A stretch of DNA of 64,000 nt from Lindgomyces ingoldianus (Eukaryota > Ascomycota > Dothideomycetes > Pleosporales > Lindgomycetaceae). The stretch is from contig NW_022985182.1 in NCBI RefSeq assembly GCF_010093535.1, positions 321,785 through 385,784 of the forward strand, written 5' to 3'. Numbering within the stretch: the stretch's first letter is position 1; the number at the start of each line of letters is the position of its first letter. The position numbers were made by a program, and so were the translations under genes. Below the pieces are notes generated by a model. The model searched no databases, had not been told where the DNA came from, and was given only the letters and a program-made list of their open reading frames with translations. Shown here one piece after another: positions 1 through 12,700 of the stretch.

Positions 1-116
1 AAATTGCAGCATTTTGCAGCATGTTGCAGCAAATTGCAGCATTTTGCAGCATGTTGCAGCAAATTGCAGCATGTTGCAGCAGTTTGCAGCAAATTGCAGA
101 AAATTGCAGCATTTTG
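1..116. repeat. 10-bp minisatellite inside the E0 LTR
   Basis: About eleven tandem copies of a 10-bp unit of the type WWNTTGCAGC (AAATTGCAGC, ATTTTGCAGC, ATGTTGCAGC) run from the window start. The related LTR at 22029-22320 carries only about three such units, so the array length differs between copies. A similar array in inverted orientation lies at 22850-22990. Confidence 0.8.
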
Positions 117-308
117 CAAGCTGGTCGCGCATAGGGCAAGTGCGCGAGGGACTCGGATCGGCAAAACAAAAAGCTGAGCAACACGAGTAGAGCAGAAAAA
201 GGATTGATAAATCAACACAAAAAAATACAATCAATCAATCATCCCATACATCATATCCAAACCCATCATTCATCTCAGGAAGCCCAGAAACAGTGCTTCA
301 ATCTGACA
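1..308 (+). mobile_element. 3' part of an LTR (element E0), cut by the window edge
   Basis: The stretch ends in ATCTGACA immediately before X1 sequence. A diverged copy of the same sequence is at 22029-22320, where the full LTR starts TGTCAGAT and ends ATCTAACA, so the LTR terminal inverted repeat is TGTCAGAT/ATCTGACA. The two copies share the segment with GCTGGTCGCGCATAGGG, GCTGAGCAACACGAG and CAGTGCTT. The adjoining GTTAG at 309-313 is the expected right-hand target duplication, but the left one lies outside the window. The copy is fairly lightly mutated, so it is probably younger than the X1 element it interrupts. Confidence 0.7.
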
Positions 309-1815
309 GTTAGTCTCTAGGTAAAAAGCTATAGATAAATAAAAAATAATTTAGAGCTATTTATAAAGTTTGTCTTAAAAGGCTAAGACAAACTATGTAC
401 CTCTATCTAATATAATTATGTTAGGCAGGCTATAGTAAACTTATATGTATTAGTAGAATAACTAGGCTATATTAAGGGCAGTTATAGAGGAATATAGTAT
501 TAAGTGTTAATACTTAGTTAAGTAATTAACAACTACTATAATATTTATATACCCTTTAGATAAGGGTAGGTTTATAATAAAATTAATTAATATGTCTTTC
601 TAAGCTTATTTAGAGATTAGGAGCAGTTTAAGTAAGCTATTATACCTTTTTTAAAAGGCCTTTACTTTATAGTAAGTATAGCAACATAATACGTATTAGC
701 GTACAGTATAGAACATGTGGGGCTAGTAGTACTCTCTTTATAGTAGGTTAAGAGTCTTTTCTCTGCCTAGGTGTTCTCTAATAGGCAAGTTATATATAAT
801 TTAGAGTAGTTTAATTCTTAGTTTATTAAAATTAAAGATTATAAGTTAGTTATAGTAATATAGCTTACTATTTTAGTTTTTATAGTTAGCTAGTGTTACC
901 TTCTTTAACTAACTAGCGCTATTTTAAAGCAGGTCTAAAGTTTCTTAAATAAATTTATTATTTAGATACTTATTAGTAATAATTTAATTAATTATTTAAT
1001 TTATTTTATTTAGGTTAAGGTCTAAAAATAGCTTAAGTTAAAGTAAAGTTTAGTGTTAAGCTTTTTACACTTCTTTTTAAGCAAAGATGTTTTAGAATTG
1101 CTTTATAAAAGCATCTAGTTTCCCTCTGTTTTAACTAAAATAATAAGTAATCTTAAAATTAAAATAAAATAAGTATTTAAACTAATAGGCTTATTAGTAG
1201 CTAAGTTATTTTATAGTTACAAAGTACTGTAAGTTCTTATAGTTAAATAAGACCTATATTAGATGCGCTACACTTTCTAGTTTAAGTTACTATTATTTAA
1301 AGCAGCATACTATAGTAAGTAATTTTTTGTTATAGATCTTATAATTACCTTTTGTAAGACTTATTCTTTTTAAAAGTATGTAATAGGCCTAATAGTCCTA
1401 TCTAGCTTAGTCTAGGAGAGAACTCCTGCTACTGTGTAGTCTAAGGCATTAGCTTCTATAAGTATTAGTAGTTTAAAGTTAAAGTAGCAAAGTATTAAGG
1501 CTTTAGTAAAAGCTTTCTTTAGCTAGTTAAAGAACTATTAGTAATTTAAGTTAAAGTTAAATTAAATTTTTTTTTTAGTAAGTGTAATTATAGGGCTTAC
1601 TTACTGTAAAAAGTTGTTAATAAATTATTAGTAAAAGTTAGTAAATTTTATAAAGGCTTAAACATCTTTTATGTCTTTTAAGTATTGCTAATCTAGCATA
1701 GTCTAAACCTTAATAGGGTCTATTTAGATGCTATCTGTAGAGATTATATATCCTAAATATATAACCTTTAATTAGTAGAACTTGCATTTATCTATGTTAA
1801 GTTATAGACCTACTT
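309..1815 (-). mobile_element. Element X1, fragment 1 (Ty3/Gypsy, RIP-degraded)
   Basis: Collinear with 2999-4505 of the X2 copy at high identity. It is the low-coordinate (3') part of a Gypsy element whose sense strand is minus, including the end of pol. It stops at TACTT (1811-1815), where X2 inserted; the same X1 sequence resumes after 7483. There are stops in every frame and no usable ORF. Confidence 0.85.
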
Positions 1816-2133
1816 TGTCACGATTGTGCACGAGTAAGGTTATAGAGCTTCACAGAGGTCTAGTTTAATTACTACGTGAGGTATTATAGTAGGTATAAGA
1901 CGTTGTGTGAGGAACAGGAAGGTTTAGAAAGAAATTAGTAATTAAATACTTAGCTTAAAAGTCTAAGCACTTTAGGTATAAATTAAGCCTATTTTAAGTT
2001 TAGTTAGTGTTAAGGCAGTTTATGCTTAAGTTTATGTTTATGTTATGTTATATTTATGTTAGACATGCACTAATAATACTCTAGTACACGTCTAATATAG
2101 TTATGTCTAGGATCTAGGGAGGATACTGTAACA
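1816..2133 (-). repeat. X2 LTR (3' LTR in sense orientation)
   Basis: 318 bp, plus-strand ends TGTCACGA...ACTGTAACA. It matches 7161-7478 and 27016-27333 over its full length, with transitions between copies. This copy keeps more CpG/CpA sites than the other two (for example TGCACGAG against TGCACAAG and TACACAAG). Confidence 0.88.
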
Positions 2134-5100
2134 GTACTCCCCCTCTTATTAGGAAGGGAATTCTTTACATTAGTAGTTCTAGCATTAGGTTGTCTTTATT
2201 AGGGTATACGTTTAGTTTAGATAAGTATTAGGTATAGAATTAGGTTACTGTAGAGTTCTTTTATAAGGCTTTTATAGGTTTTTATAATAGTTTATTATAT
2301 CTAGTTTATTTTATAAAGTATTTATAGATATGTTTCTTCTTATTAAACTAGATCTATTTAATATCTTTTATAATATATTCTAGTTTGTTATTTATAATAA
2401 CAGGTTTAGGTAGTAGGTTTAGCTGTCTAGGTAAATAGTTAGATTTAGAGGCTACTTAGCGCAGCAATAATACGTGGAACACAGGGTGTATCTTTATGCT
2501 GTTAGGTAGGATTAATTAGTAAGCATATAATAAGACTATATAAGCTACTATAAAAAGGCTAAAGTTTTTTTAATTAAGTTTTTTTAATTATTAGTTTATT
2601 TAAATATTTCTAGCGTTTAGCTAAACCTTCTTGCTAGCTGCATACACAGGGGTAAGAGTTTAAAATTAGTTTATGTACTTTTATTAAAAAGCTTAAGCCT
2701 ATATAAGCTTTTTATAAACATATTTAAATATATTTTAAATTTTATTAATAAGTCTATTTACATCTATTACTTATATAAATTAATAAGTTAGTTAAGGGGT
2801 ATTTAAAAGTAGTTTAAATCTTATTTAAAAGTAGTATCTATAGTTTGCTAAGAACAGAGATACTTATGTTAATTTAAATGTTATGTTATTAGCTTTAAAC
2901 TATGCTGTAGCTAACTATTTTACTTAGTTATCCTACTAGTAGTTTATGTACACTTATAGGACTTATTTTATTATAGTGTTTATGTTTTTAGTCTAGCTGT
3001 TAGTCTCTAGGTAAAAAGCTGTAGATAGATAGGAGATAATTTAGAGCTGTTTATAGAGTTTGTCCTAAAAGGCTAAGACAAACTGCGTACCTCTGTCTAA
3101 TATAATTGTGTTAGGCAGGCTATAGTAAACCTATATATATTAGTAGAATAACTAGGCTATATTAGGGGCAGTTATAAAGGAATATAGTATTAAGTGTTAA
3201 TACTTAGTTAAGTAATTAACAACTACTATAATATTTATATACTCTTTAAATAGAAGTAGGTCTATAATAAAATTAATTAATATGTCTTTTTAAGCTTATT
3301 TAGAGATTAGAAGTAGTTTAAGTAAGCTATTATACTTTTTTTAAAAGGCTTTTACTTTACAGTAAGTATAGCAACATAATATATATTAGCGTACAGTATG
3401 GAACATGCGGGGCTAGTAGTACTCTCTCTATAGTAGGTTAAGAGTCTTTCCTCTGCCTAAGTGTCCTTTAATAGGCAAGTTGTGTACAATTTAGAGTAGT
3501 TTAATTCTTAGTTTATTAAAATTAAAGATTATAAGTTAGTTATAGTAATACAGCTTACTATTTTAGTTTTTATAGTTAGCTAGTGTTACTTTTTTTAACT
3601 AACTAGCACTGTTTTAAAGTAGGTTTAAAGTTTTTTAAATAAATTTATTATTTAAATACTTATTAGTAATAATTTAATTAATTATCTAATTTATTTTGTT
3701 TAGGTTAAGGTCTAAAAATAGCTTAAGTTAGAGTAGAGTTTAGTGTTAAGCCTTTTACACTTTTTCTTAAGTAAAGACATTTTAGGATTACTTTATAAAA
3801 GCATCTAGTTTCCCTCTGTTTTAACTAGAATAATAAGTAATCTTAAAATTAAAATAGAATAAGTATTTAAACTAATAAGCTTATTAGTAGCTAAGTTGTT
3901 TTATAGTTATAAAGTACTGCAAGTTCTTATAGTTAGATAGGACCTGTATTAGATGCGCTGCACTTTCTAGTTTAGGTTGCTATTATTTAAAGCAGTGTAC
4001 TATAGTAAGTAATTTCTTATTATAGATCTTATAATTACTTTTTACAAGACTTATTCTTTTTAAGAAATATACAATAGGCCTAATAGTCCTGTCTAGCTTA
4101 GTCTAGAAGAGAACTCCTGCTACTATGTAGTCTAAGGCATTAGCTTCTACAAGTATTAGTAGTTTAGAGTTAAAGTAGCAGAGTATTAAAGCTTTAGTAA
4201 AGGCTTTCTTTAGCTAGTTAAAAGACTATTAGTAATTTAAATTAAAGTTACATTAAATCCTTTTCTTAGTAAGTGTAATTATAAGGCTTACTTACTATAA
4301 GAAGTTGTTAATAAATTATTAGTAAAAGTTAGTAAATTTTATAAAGGCTTAAATATTTTTTATGTCTTTTAAGTATTACTAATCTAGCATAGTTTAAACT
4401 TTAATAGGGTCTATTTAGATGCTATCTATAAAGATTATATATTTTAAATATATAACCTTTAATTAGTAGAACTTGCATTTATCTATATTAAGTTGTAGAC
4501 CTACTTCTTCTATAGCCTTTAGCACTAGGCGTATATGCTATTTGTGCTCTAAAAGGCTATTACTATAGATTAGAATGTTGTTAATATACATAGTATAGAA
4601 CACATCTAGGTAGGGTTAAAGCAAGTTGTTTATAAAATGTTAAAAAGTACTAAGCGCGTTAGCTAAGCTAAAGAGCATTACTAGGTACTTAAATAGTCTA
4701 TATTAGGTCTAAAACACTATTAGCTACTTATTACCCTTTACTATTCTTAGCTTATTAAAGGCAGTAATAATATCTAACTTTATAAAATACTTTGCTTTAC
4801 TTAGTTAGCTTAGAGTTTTCTGTAAAAAGGGAATTAAGTATTAGTTTTTAATAGTAATAGTGTTTAGTTCTTAGTAGTTAACATAGAATTAAAGCCTACC
4901 TCTAGGTTTTTTTATAAATAGTATAAGTAACACTACTAGTAAAAAGCTAGCTTAAATAAACTTTTTTTTTAAGTTCTTATTAAGGTATTTTTAAAGCACT
5001 TTTAATTTATTTAGCAACATCTTATATAGTAGCCTATAACTAGGTTATTTACTAGGCTTAAGAGTTATCTAGTAATTATATAGACATTATATTAGAAGCT

Positions 5101-7160
5101 TATTAGACTTATTTTAAAAAAAAACATATAATAAGTTATAGTAGTCTTAAGGGACTATTATTTTTAAGTTAGTACATTTTTAAAGAGCTAAAGCTTAGTC
5201 TATATTAGAAATTATAACTGCGTAGATTTTGTAATCTAGTTGTTAAGCTAAGGTTATAAATAGAGTAGGTTCTATATAGTAGATGTCTATCTACTGTTTA
5301 AGTCTTAGTTTATGTTTAAATTAAGTAGGTAAAGATTTCTTAAAAGCTTTTTTTTTTTAAGTTTAAGTAGTTATTAAATTATTTTATATAGCTTATTTTA
5401 GTAAAAGGCCTAGCTTATTAGCCTTACTTAAGTAGTTTTTTTTTAGGTTATTAAAAAGTAGGTCTAAAGACCTTCTATATTAAGTGCTACTTAGGTGTTA
5501 TTTAGGTGTAAGCGTAAGCATATGTCTTAGCATTAGAAAAAGTTAAAGTTTAAGACTTACTTTTAGTAATTAAAGGCAACTTTATGCTAATATAGCTATA
5601 GTTGTCTTAGGATTAGGTTATAACATTTTGTGTTTATTACATAGAGCTTAATCTGCTTCTTATAGTGTTAGTAGGTAATTATAATAGTTATAGTATAAAA
5701 GATAAAACCTTTTTTAAGTTATTTTCTATTAAATCTAGTTAAGTAAATTATTTAAGTAAGTAGTGTTAATTAAAGATTTAGTTTATGCGCTAGTTTTTTA
5801 TTAATGTAACCTATGCTGTTTACTTCTAAGTTAATAAAAGCTTATATTAAGGCTAATATAGTTTTTTATTATAAATATATAAAAATATTAACTTAGTACT
5901 TCTAGTTGTTAGTAAGGGACTTAGCCTATAAGTTAGTAGAGATTTAGTGTTAAATTAGTCCTAGGAGGTAACTTAGCCCTAGAACAAGCCTTTTTACAGG
6001 CTTCTACTGCTATAGCTGCAGCTATGTTAAGAGTAGTAAGAAAGATTAGGGCTTAAATATAAGTTAAAGCCTTTATAAAAACAAGATTAAAATAGTAAGA
6101 ATTTTTAATAAGTGCTAGCAGCGCTACTTATGTAAACTTAAAAAAAAAGAATAAAGCAGTTTTAAAAAATATAACTATGCTTACTACACTTAAAGCATTA
6201 ACTTTTTTATTTTATAATTTTTACACTTTCTAAAACTAACTAAAGCATAATTTAAATTAATTTTTATTACATTAAAGTCTTTATTTACAACTGCGCTAGT
6301 TTAGGGGCGTATTAGGGCTTATATAGAGAGGAACCTTATGTTATTATTATAAGTAGTAATTAAGTTTACATACACATTAAGGTTATTTAAGAGGGGTTCT
6401 TCTACTATAGCGTGTTACAGTTTAGTTAAAAGAGAGTTATATAAGGCTGTAATTAGACCTATCTTATTTAGGCCTATATTAGATGTAAGTTAGTAGAACT
6501 TAGTAAAGTGTAAAGTAAAGCTTTTTTTTTTATTATAAAGTGTTTAAGTAACTTAGGGCTGTTAACTTTTTATTTAAGTCTTTATAAGTTACTTATAAGA
6601 ACGCTATAAATTAATTTAGGTTAATAATATCTTTATTTATTAGTAAGTTAATTAAGGCTGTTATGTTATAGTTAAGTTAAAAGTAAGTGTATAGTAACTA
6701 GAAGTGTTTAGAGAGGAATTAGTCTATGTTTCTTTTAAGTTTATATTAAAGCTTATATAGGAAAGAAAGTAGGTCTTTCTATTTTCTATTAAACAGTAGG
6801 GGATTAGAGAGTTAGTTAGATTTTATTACTAAGTTAGAAAAGTTATAAGTTATAGGCAGTGTTAGGTAGGAAAAAGTTAAGCTATCTCTAGACTTCTAAA
6901 TAAGCTTTAAGGCTAGTAAGTTCTTAGTTTCTACTACTATAATAAAAGTTAAGGCAGAAATAGACTACTTAATAATATAAAGCTGTTTTTTAAAGTCTTT
7001 TTAAAAAGCTTTAAAGCTTACAACATAGTAGCTTTTTTATAAAGTAAGCGCTTTTTAAAAAGCTTTTTAGCTTACTCTAATAGCTTAAAGTTATGTAAGT
7101 ACTAAGCTTATTAGATTAGATTTAGAGGCTATTCTTAGCTAAAGTTTTAATATAACATAA

Positions 7161-7478
7161 TGTTATAATTATGCACAAGTAAGGTTATAAAGCTTTATAG
7201 AAGTCTAGTTTAATTACTATGTAAAGTATTATAGTAAGTATAAGACGTTGTGTAAGAAACAGAAAAGTTTAAAAGAAAATTAGTAATTAAATACTTAGCT
7301 TAAAAGTCTAAGCGCTTTAGGTATAAATTAAGCTTATTTTAGGTTTAGTTAGTGTTAAGGCAGTTTGTGCTTAAGTTTATGTCTGTGTTGTGTTATGTTT
7401 GTGTCAGACGTGCACTAATAATACTCTAGTACGCGTCTGATACAGTTATGTCTAGGATCTAGAGAGGATACTGTGACA
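7161..7478 (-). repeat. X2 LTR (5' LTR in sense orientation)
   Basis: 318 bp, plus-strand ends TGTTATAA...ACTGTGACA, followed by the target duplication TACTT. It is collinear with 1816-2133 without length change; differences are mostly C/T or G/A transitions. Confidence 0.88.
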
Positions 7479-9164
7479 TACTTCTTCTATAGCTTTTAGC
7501 ACTAGGCGTACATGCTGTTTGTGCTTTAAAAGGCTATTACTATAGATTAGAATATTGTTAATATACATAGTGCAGAACACGTCTAGGTAGGGTTAGAGTA
7601 AGTTGTTTACAAAATGTTAAAAAGTACTAGGCGCGTTAGCTAAGCTAAAGGGCATTACTAGGTACTTAAATAGTCTGTATTAAGTCTAAAACGCTGTTAG
7701 CTACTTATTACTCTTTACTATCCTTAGCTTGTTAAAAGCAGCAATAATATTTAACTTTATAAAATACTTTGCTTTGCTTAGTTAGCTTAGAGTTTCCTAT
7801 AAAAAAAATTAAGTATTAGTTTTTAATAGTAACAGTGTTTAGTTTTTAGTAGTTAACATAGAATTAAAGCTTACCTCTAAGTTTCTTTATAAATAGTATA
7901 AGTAACACTACTAGTAAAAAGCTAGCTTAAATAAACCCTTTTTTAAGTTCTTATTAAAGTATTTTTAGAGCACTTTTAATTTATTTAGTAACATCTTATA
8001 TAGTAGCTTATAACTAGGTTGTTTACTAGGCTTAAGAGTTATTTAGTAATTATATAGACATTATATTAAAAGCTTATTAGACTTATTTTAAAAAAAGACA
8101 TATAATAAGTTATAGTAGTCTTAAGAGACTATTATCCTTAAGTTAGTGCATTTTTAAGGAGCTAGAGCTTAGTCTATATTAGAAATTATAACTATGTAGA
8201 TTTTGTAATCTAGTTATTAAGCTAAAGTTATAAATAAGGCAAGTTCTATGTAGTAAATGTCTATCTACTATTTAAGTTCTAGTTTATGTCTAAATTAAGT
8301 AGGTAAAGATTTTATAAAGACTTTCTTTTTTTTTAAGTTTAAGTAGTTATTAAATTATTTTACATAGCTTATTTTAGTAAAAGGCCTAGCTTGTTAGCCT
8401 TACTTAAGTAGTTTTTCTCTAAGTTATTAAAAAGTAGGTCTAGAGACTTTTTATATTAAGTGCTACTTAAGTGTTGTTTAGGTGTAAGCATAAGCATATG
8501 TTTTAGCATTAAAAAAAGTTAAAGTTTAAGACTTACTCTTAGTAATTAAAAGCAACTTTATGCTAATACAGCTATAGTTGTCTTAGAATTAAGTTATAAC
8601 ATTTTATGTTTATTACATAGAGCTTAATCTGCTTCTTATAGTGTTAGTAGGTAATTATAATAGTTATAGTATAAGAGATAAAACCTTTTTTAAGTTATTT
8701 TTTATTAAATCTAGTTAGGTAAATTATTTAGGTAAGTAGTATTAATTAAAAATTTAGTTTACGCGCTAGTTTTTTATTAATGTAACTTATACTATTTACT
8801 TCTAAGTTAATAAAAGCTTATATTAAGGCTAATATAGTTTTTTATTATAAATATATAAGAATATTAACTTAGTACTTCTAGTTATTAGTAAGGGACTTAG
8901 CCTATAAGTTAGTAAAGATCTAGTGTTAAATTAGTCCTAAAGGGCAACTTAGCCCTAGAATAAGCTTTTTTATAGGCTCCTACTACTATAGCTATAGCTA
9001 TGTTAAGAGTAGTAAGAAAAATTAAAGCTTAAATATAAGTTAAAGCTCTTATAAAAATAAGATTAAAATAGTAAAGATCTTTAATAAGTGCTAGCTGCAC
9101 TACTTATATAGACTTAAAGAAAAGGAATAAAGTAGTTTTAGAAAATATAACTATGCTTACTACA
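7479..9164 (-). mobile_element. Element X1, fragment 2 (contains the RT region)
   Basis: Continuation of X1 after the X2 insertion, collinear with X2 4501-6188. The degraded reverse-transcriptase segment (minus strand) lies at about 7510-7870. The fragment ends with CTACA (9160-9164), the target duplicated by insertion of element Y. Confidence 0.85.
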
Positions 9165-9770
9165 TGTTACGGCCAACGAACAGACCGTAATGAATCAGCT
9201 CGCTATCACGCACAGCCCCAAGCACAGTGGATAGAAGACGGTTAACCCTGTAATTGTCAGACCTTATAACCAAACAGAAGAGGAATAGCGCTACCTTATA
9301 GACAAATGCTTAGCAGAATGCACTGTCTAATAAGGACAAGGGGCATTGCAGGCAGTGCAGGCACTGCAGGCAAGTACAGGCAGCGCATGCAACGCCTGCA
9401 AAGGCATGCAACGCATGCAACTATTATGTATATAGTCTTAATCCTGACTATAGCTAAAAGGTTGTGATTAATGTTTAGTTTATTCTTTATAATAGACTAA
9501 GAAGCTTAATTCTTTCTAATAAAGATTAAGCTGCCTTATATATCTTGCAACATATATACCTCCAACCCTTGTCTACCCAACTAGTAACACCCAGCTACCT
9601 ATACAGCCATAGGGACAAACCACAGCCTACCTTCTAAACCCCAACTATCCTTTACTCTGCTAGACAGACTGTACACCTAATCCAGCTAAGTTCTTACCCC
9701 TGCTCCACTAACATTGCATAGGCTGTTGTACTTTAGAATTTACTAATCCCCTAAAGTAAGAATTATAACA
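9165..9770 (+). repeat. Y 5' LTR
   Basis: 606 bp, the same length as the 3' LTR. It differs from it by scattered transitions in both directions (GGCC/AGCT at the start, CCG/CTG, CTCG/CTTG, TGA/TAA). Its central part (9316-9439) is identical in both LTRs and contains GCAGGCA and CATGCAACG short repeats. Confidence 0.9.
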
Positions 9771-12700
9771 TTAATTACTACCTCTCTAAAAGTATAGCAC
9801 CTTACACCTCTCTTAATATTAGCATAACAGGAGCTAGTGTGGCTAGCACTAGAGAAACCCTGTCTAGGAATAAGAAAGAACATAGTTAACAAATATAGTA
9901 TCTCTGCTAGGAAATAGAAGCACTTAGAGCTTAGCTTTAATAACAACTACATGTCTAACAGCTTTATGCCCTCTACCTAGAAGTTGCTAAACTCTGCAAC
10001 ACTGCTAAAGAAAAGACTAGCATTAAGTTAAAAAAGTTGCTATGCCTAGCCCTACTTAAACTATTTAACAGCATAGCTAAAGACCTTAAGCTGTTCTTTA
10101 CTTAATGCTACTTATATATGTAGTATAATAAGGGCGCTTTCTAGACAGATAAGGAAATAATCTTATAGATAAGACTCTATTTAGAAGGACCCCTAGCTAT
10201 CTAGTTCTAACTACACGCAGACAATTAAATAAAGCATAAAGTAACTAGAAAAGTTCTCTTTATTTACACTTAAGAAATCTTTTAAAACTTAGATGCTTTT
10301 AAGCAAGCCCTTATAACAATCTACAGCTAAGCTAACTAAAAAGAAAAGGCAGTTAACAGAATAGACACCCTATAATAAGGAAAGGGCACTGTCTAATTAT
10401 ATGCAGCACGCTTCTGCGAATAATTAGCTATTAGCAGATAGACTAACAAAGTAGCTGTTAGAAGAATGTTCTATAATAGACTATCTAACATAATTAAAGA
10501 CAAATTTATGCACTACAGTAAACTAAAGGAATTTAAAGAATACATAAAAAGGGCAACTACATATAATAATTAGCATTAGGAACGTCTTCACAAGAAGCGC
10601 CCTAGCATAACACCCTAGAAACTAGAATTATTCTAAAGAAGAAAAGAGACTTAACAGTCTAACAGTAAACTAATAAATCTTAGTTATACTAAATATACAT
10701 AAGGCTTAACTAAGAAAAAGAGCAAGTTCTAAAACAGCAAAAAACTGCTACTAAGTACAGAATAACAGAAATAGCTTAAAAAAAGAGCGTGTCTTAACTA
10801 TAAAAAAGTAAAACATTATAGAAAAGAATGCCTAGACTCTATTAACTAAGAGAATAAAGATAAAAGACTAACTATAAAAGTAATACATATAGAGTAGGGT
10901 CTAACAGGACTAGAAATCCTAGACAGACTAAACAAGAACCTCTGCTAGCAATGCAAAGGCAACTATAAATCTAATAAATGCCTAATAGAATACTAGAAGG
11001 TTAAAGTTTAGAATAATAATAATGTATTTAAGGCACTAGAACAAGCAGCTATCTACAAAGAATAGCGCAGCTACACACAGGCAATAATGTATGTTGTAAA
11101 CATAAGAGAAGGAAAAAAACTATTTTCTTTAGGACAACTAATAACTAGAATCTCTGCTTAAGAATTACAATACTAGTTTAATTACAGCAACTGCTAGAAG
11201 TGCAGCAACACCTACAACCTACAAAATTACAGAAAAATAATGTACAAAGTACACATTAATAACAACATAGACACTTATAGCATAATTAAAGAAATTGCCT
11301 AAACTTACTACACTATGCTAAATAATAGGGAATAATAGAAGATGTTCTAGAAAATCTTAAATAAAAGAATAAGTCCTAATTAGTAATGCACCCCTCTAAT
11401 AACCCTACAACCTTGCAATTAGAGAGCTAATACACCTCCCCTAGCCTTAGCTATTACATAAAAAGACTTAGAAATCTAGTAATAAAATAGATACTGCATT
11501 CTATGCAAAAGCTAAAGACATAATAAGTTCTAATGTGCATACTAAAGCCACCTATTATAGGTAGTATAAACAAAAGAATACCTAAGATAGACGCAGGTTT
11601 AGCTAATACTAGTCTAGAATAACCTTAAGGATTGCCCCTATAACTAGTATCTATGCGTTAACAAGTACTATCTAAAACACTAGCTAACCAAACATAGAGC
11701 TAGCTGGTAGCCATATAGAATCTAGGCAAGCAAACTTGCAGCTAACACGCTCCCTAGAATAGCATTAACCTGCAAAATGCCTTAGTGCACTTACTGTAAC
11801 ACTAGAACTAAACATAAACAAAAACCCTAGACAGAATATAAAAGTTAATTAAATTACGCATTCTACTACTTCTAGTAGAGAGCCTACTAACAAAACAACT
11901 AAATGCTGTATTATCACAAAATAGAAGACTAACACTGCACTGTAGCAGAATGCATAATATAAGGTTATTAGGAATATAAAATACAAACTAACTAAATTAA
12001 AAGCTACTAAGAAGAAGCCCTTAAAGTAAAAGAAAACAACAGTATAAACTACCTAGAAATTCCCTATAAACTCTGCACCCTTATTGCTGTAGGACAAGGA
12101 CTAGGCAGAAGCCTAACTATAGAAATAACTTTTACCCACCTAGGGCTAGAATAGACAGGCCTTGCGCTAATAGACAGCAGCTGCACCTTTACAGCAATTA
12201 ACTCTACATAAGTTAATTAGAAACAGATACTCTTTAGAAGTAAAAAAAGACTTTTTAAAGTAACCCTAGCAGACGCCTTATTAATTAAGTATAAAGTAGG
12301 ATAGATACAACTTAAAACTTACAAACTTATTACAGACGCTAAAGGAACTAGTAATTAGATATCCTTTAACATCTTACTACTAGAAGAAAAATACTAAGTA
12401 ATACTTAGATATAACTAGCTTTATAAACATAATCTAATAATTAACTAGTAAACTATAACTCTAGTAATAAAATAAGATCACGCCTGTATAACATAGTTAG
12501 CATGCTACAATAACTTATGCACCTTCTACTAACAAGTAAAGAAAGGAAGTAGATATTTTCTAAAGAAAGAAAAACTAAAAAAGTTCCCCTACTAAGAACT
12601 AAAAGCCTAGGCAGTCTGCCTAATAAAGAAGGAACTAGAAGAAGTATCCCTTAAGAAACTCTAAAAAAAATAAGACCTTAATTAGATAGGAATTTATAGA

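Larger units (their letters stand above)
1816..7478 (-). mobile_element. Element X2, Ty3/Gypsy LTR retrotransposon, complete but dead
   Basis: A 5.66-kb element bounded by two 318-bp LTRs (1816-2133 and 7161-7478) and by the 5-bp duplication TACTT (1811-1815 and 7479-7483). The empty site GACC-TACTT-CTTCTATAG can be read inside X2 itself, at about 4497-4515. The sense strand is minus: reverse transcriptase is readable there at about 4540-4900, with KLDIITAFNKLR and a YINN box where active enzymes have YIDD (G to A changes). A purine tract (AGAGGGGGAG, minus strand) directly precedes the LTR at 2133, as expected for the 3' LTR in this orientation. All frames are riddled with stops. Confidence 0.88.
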
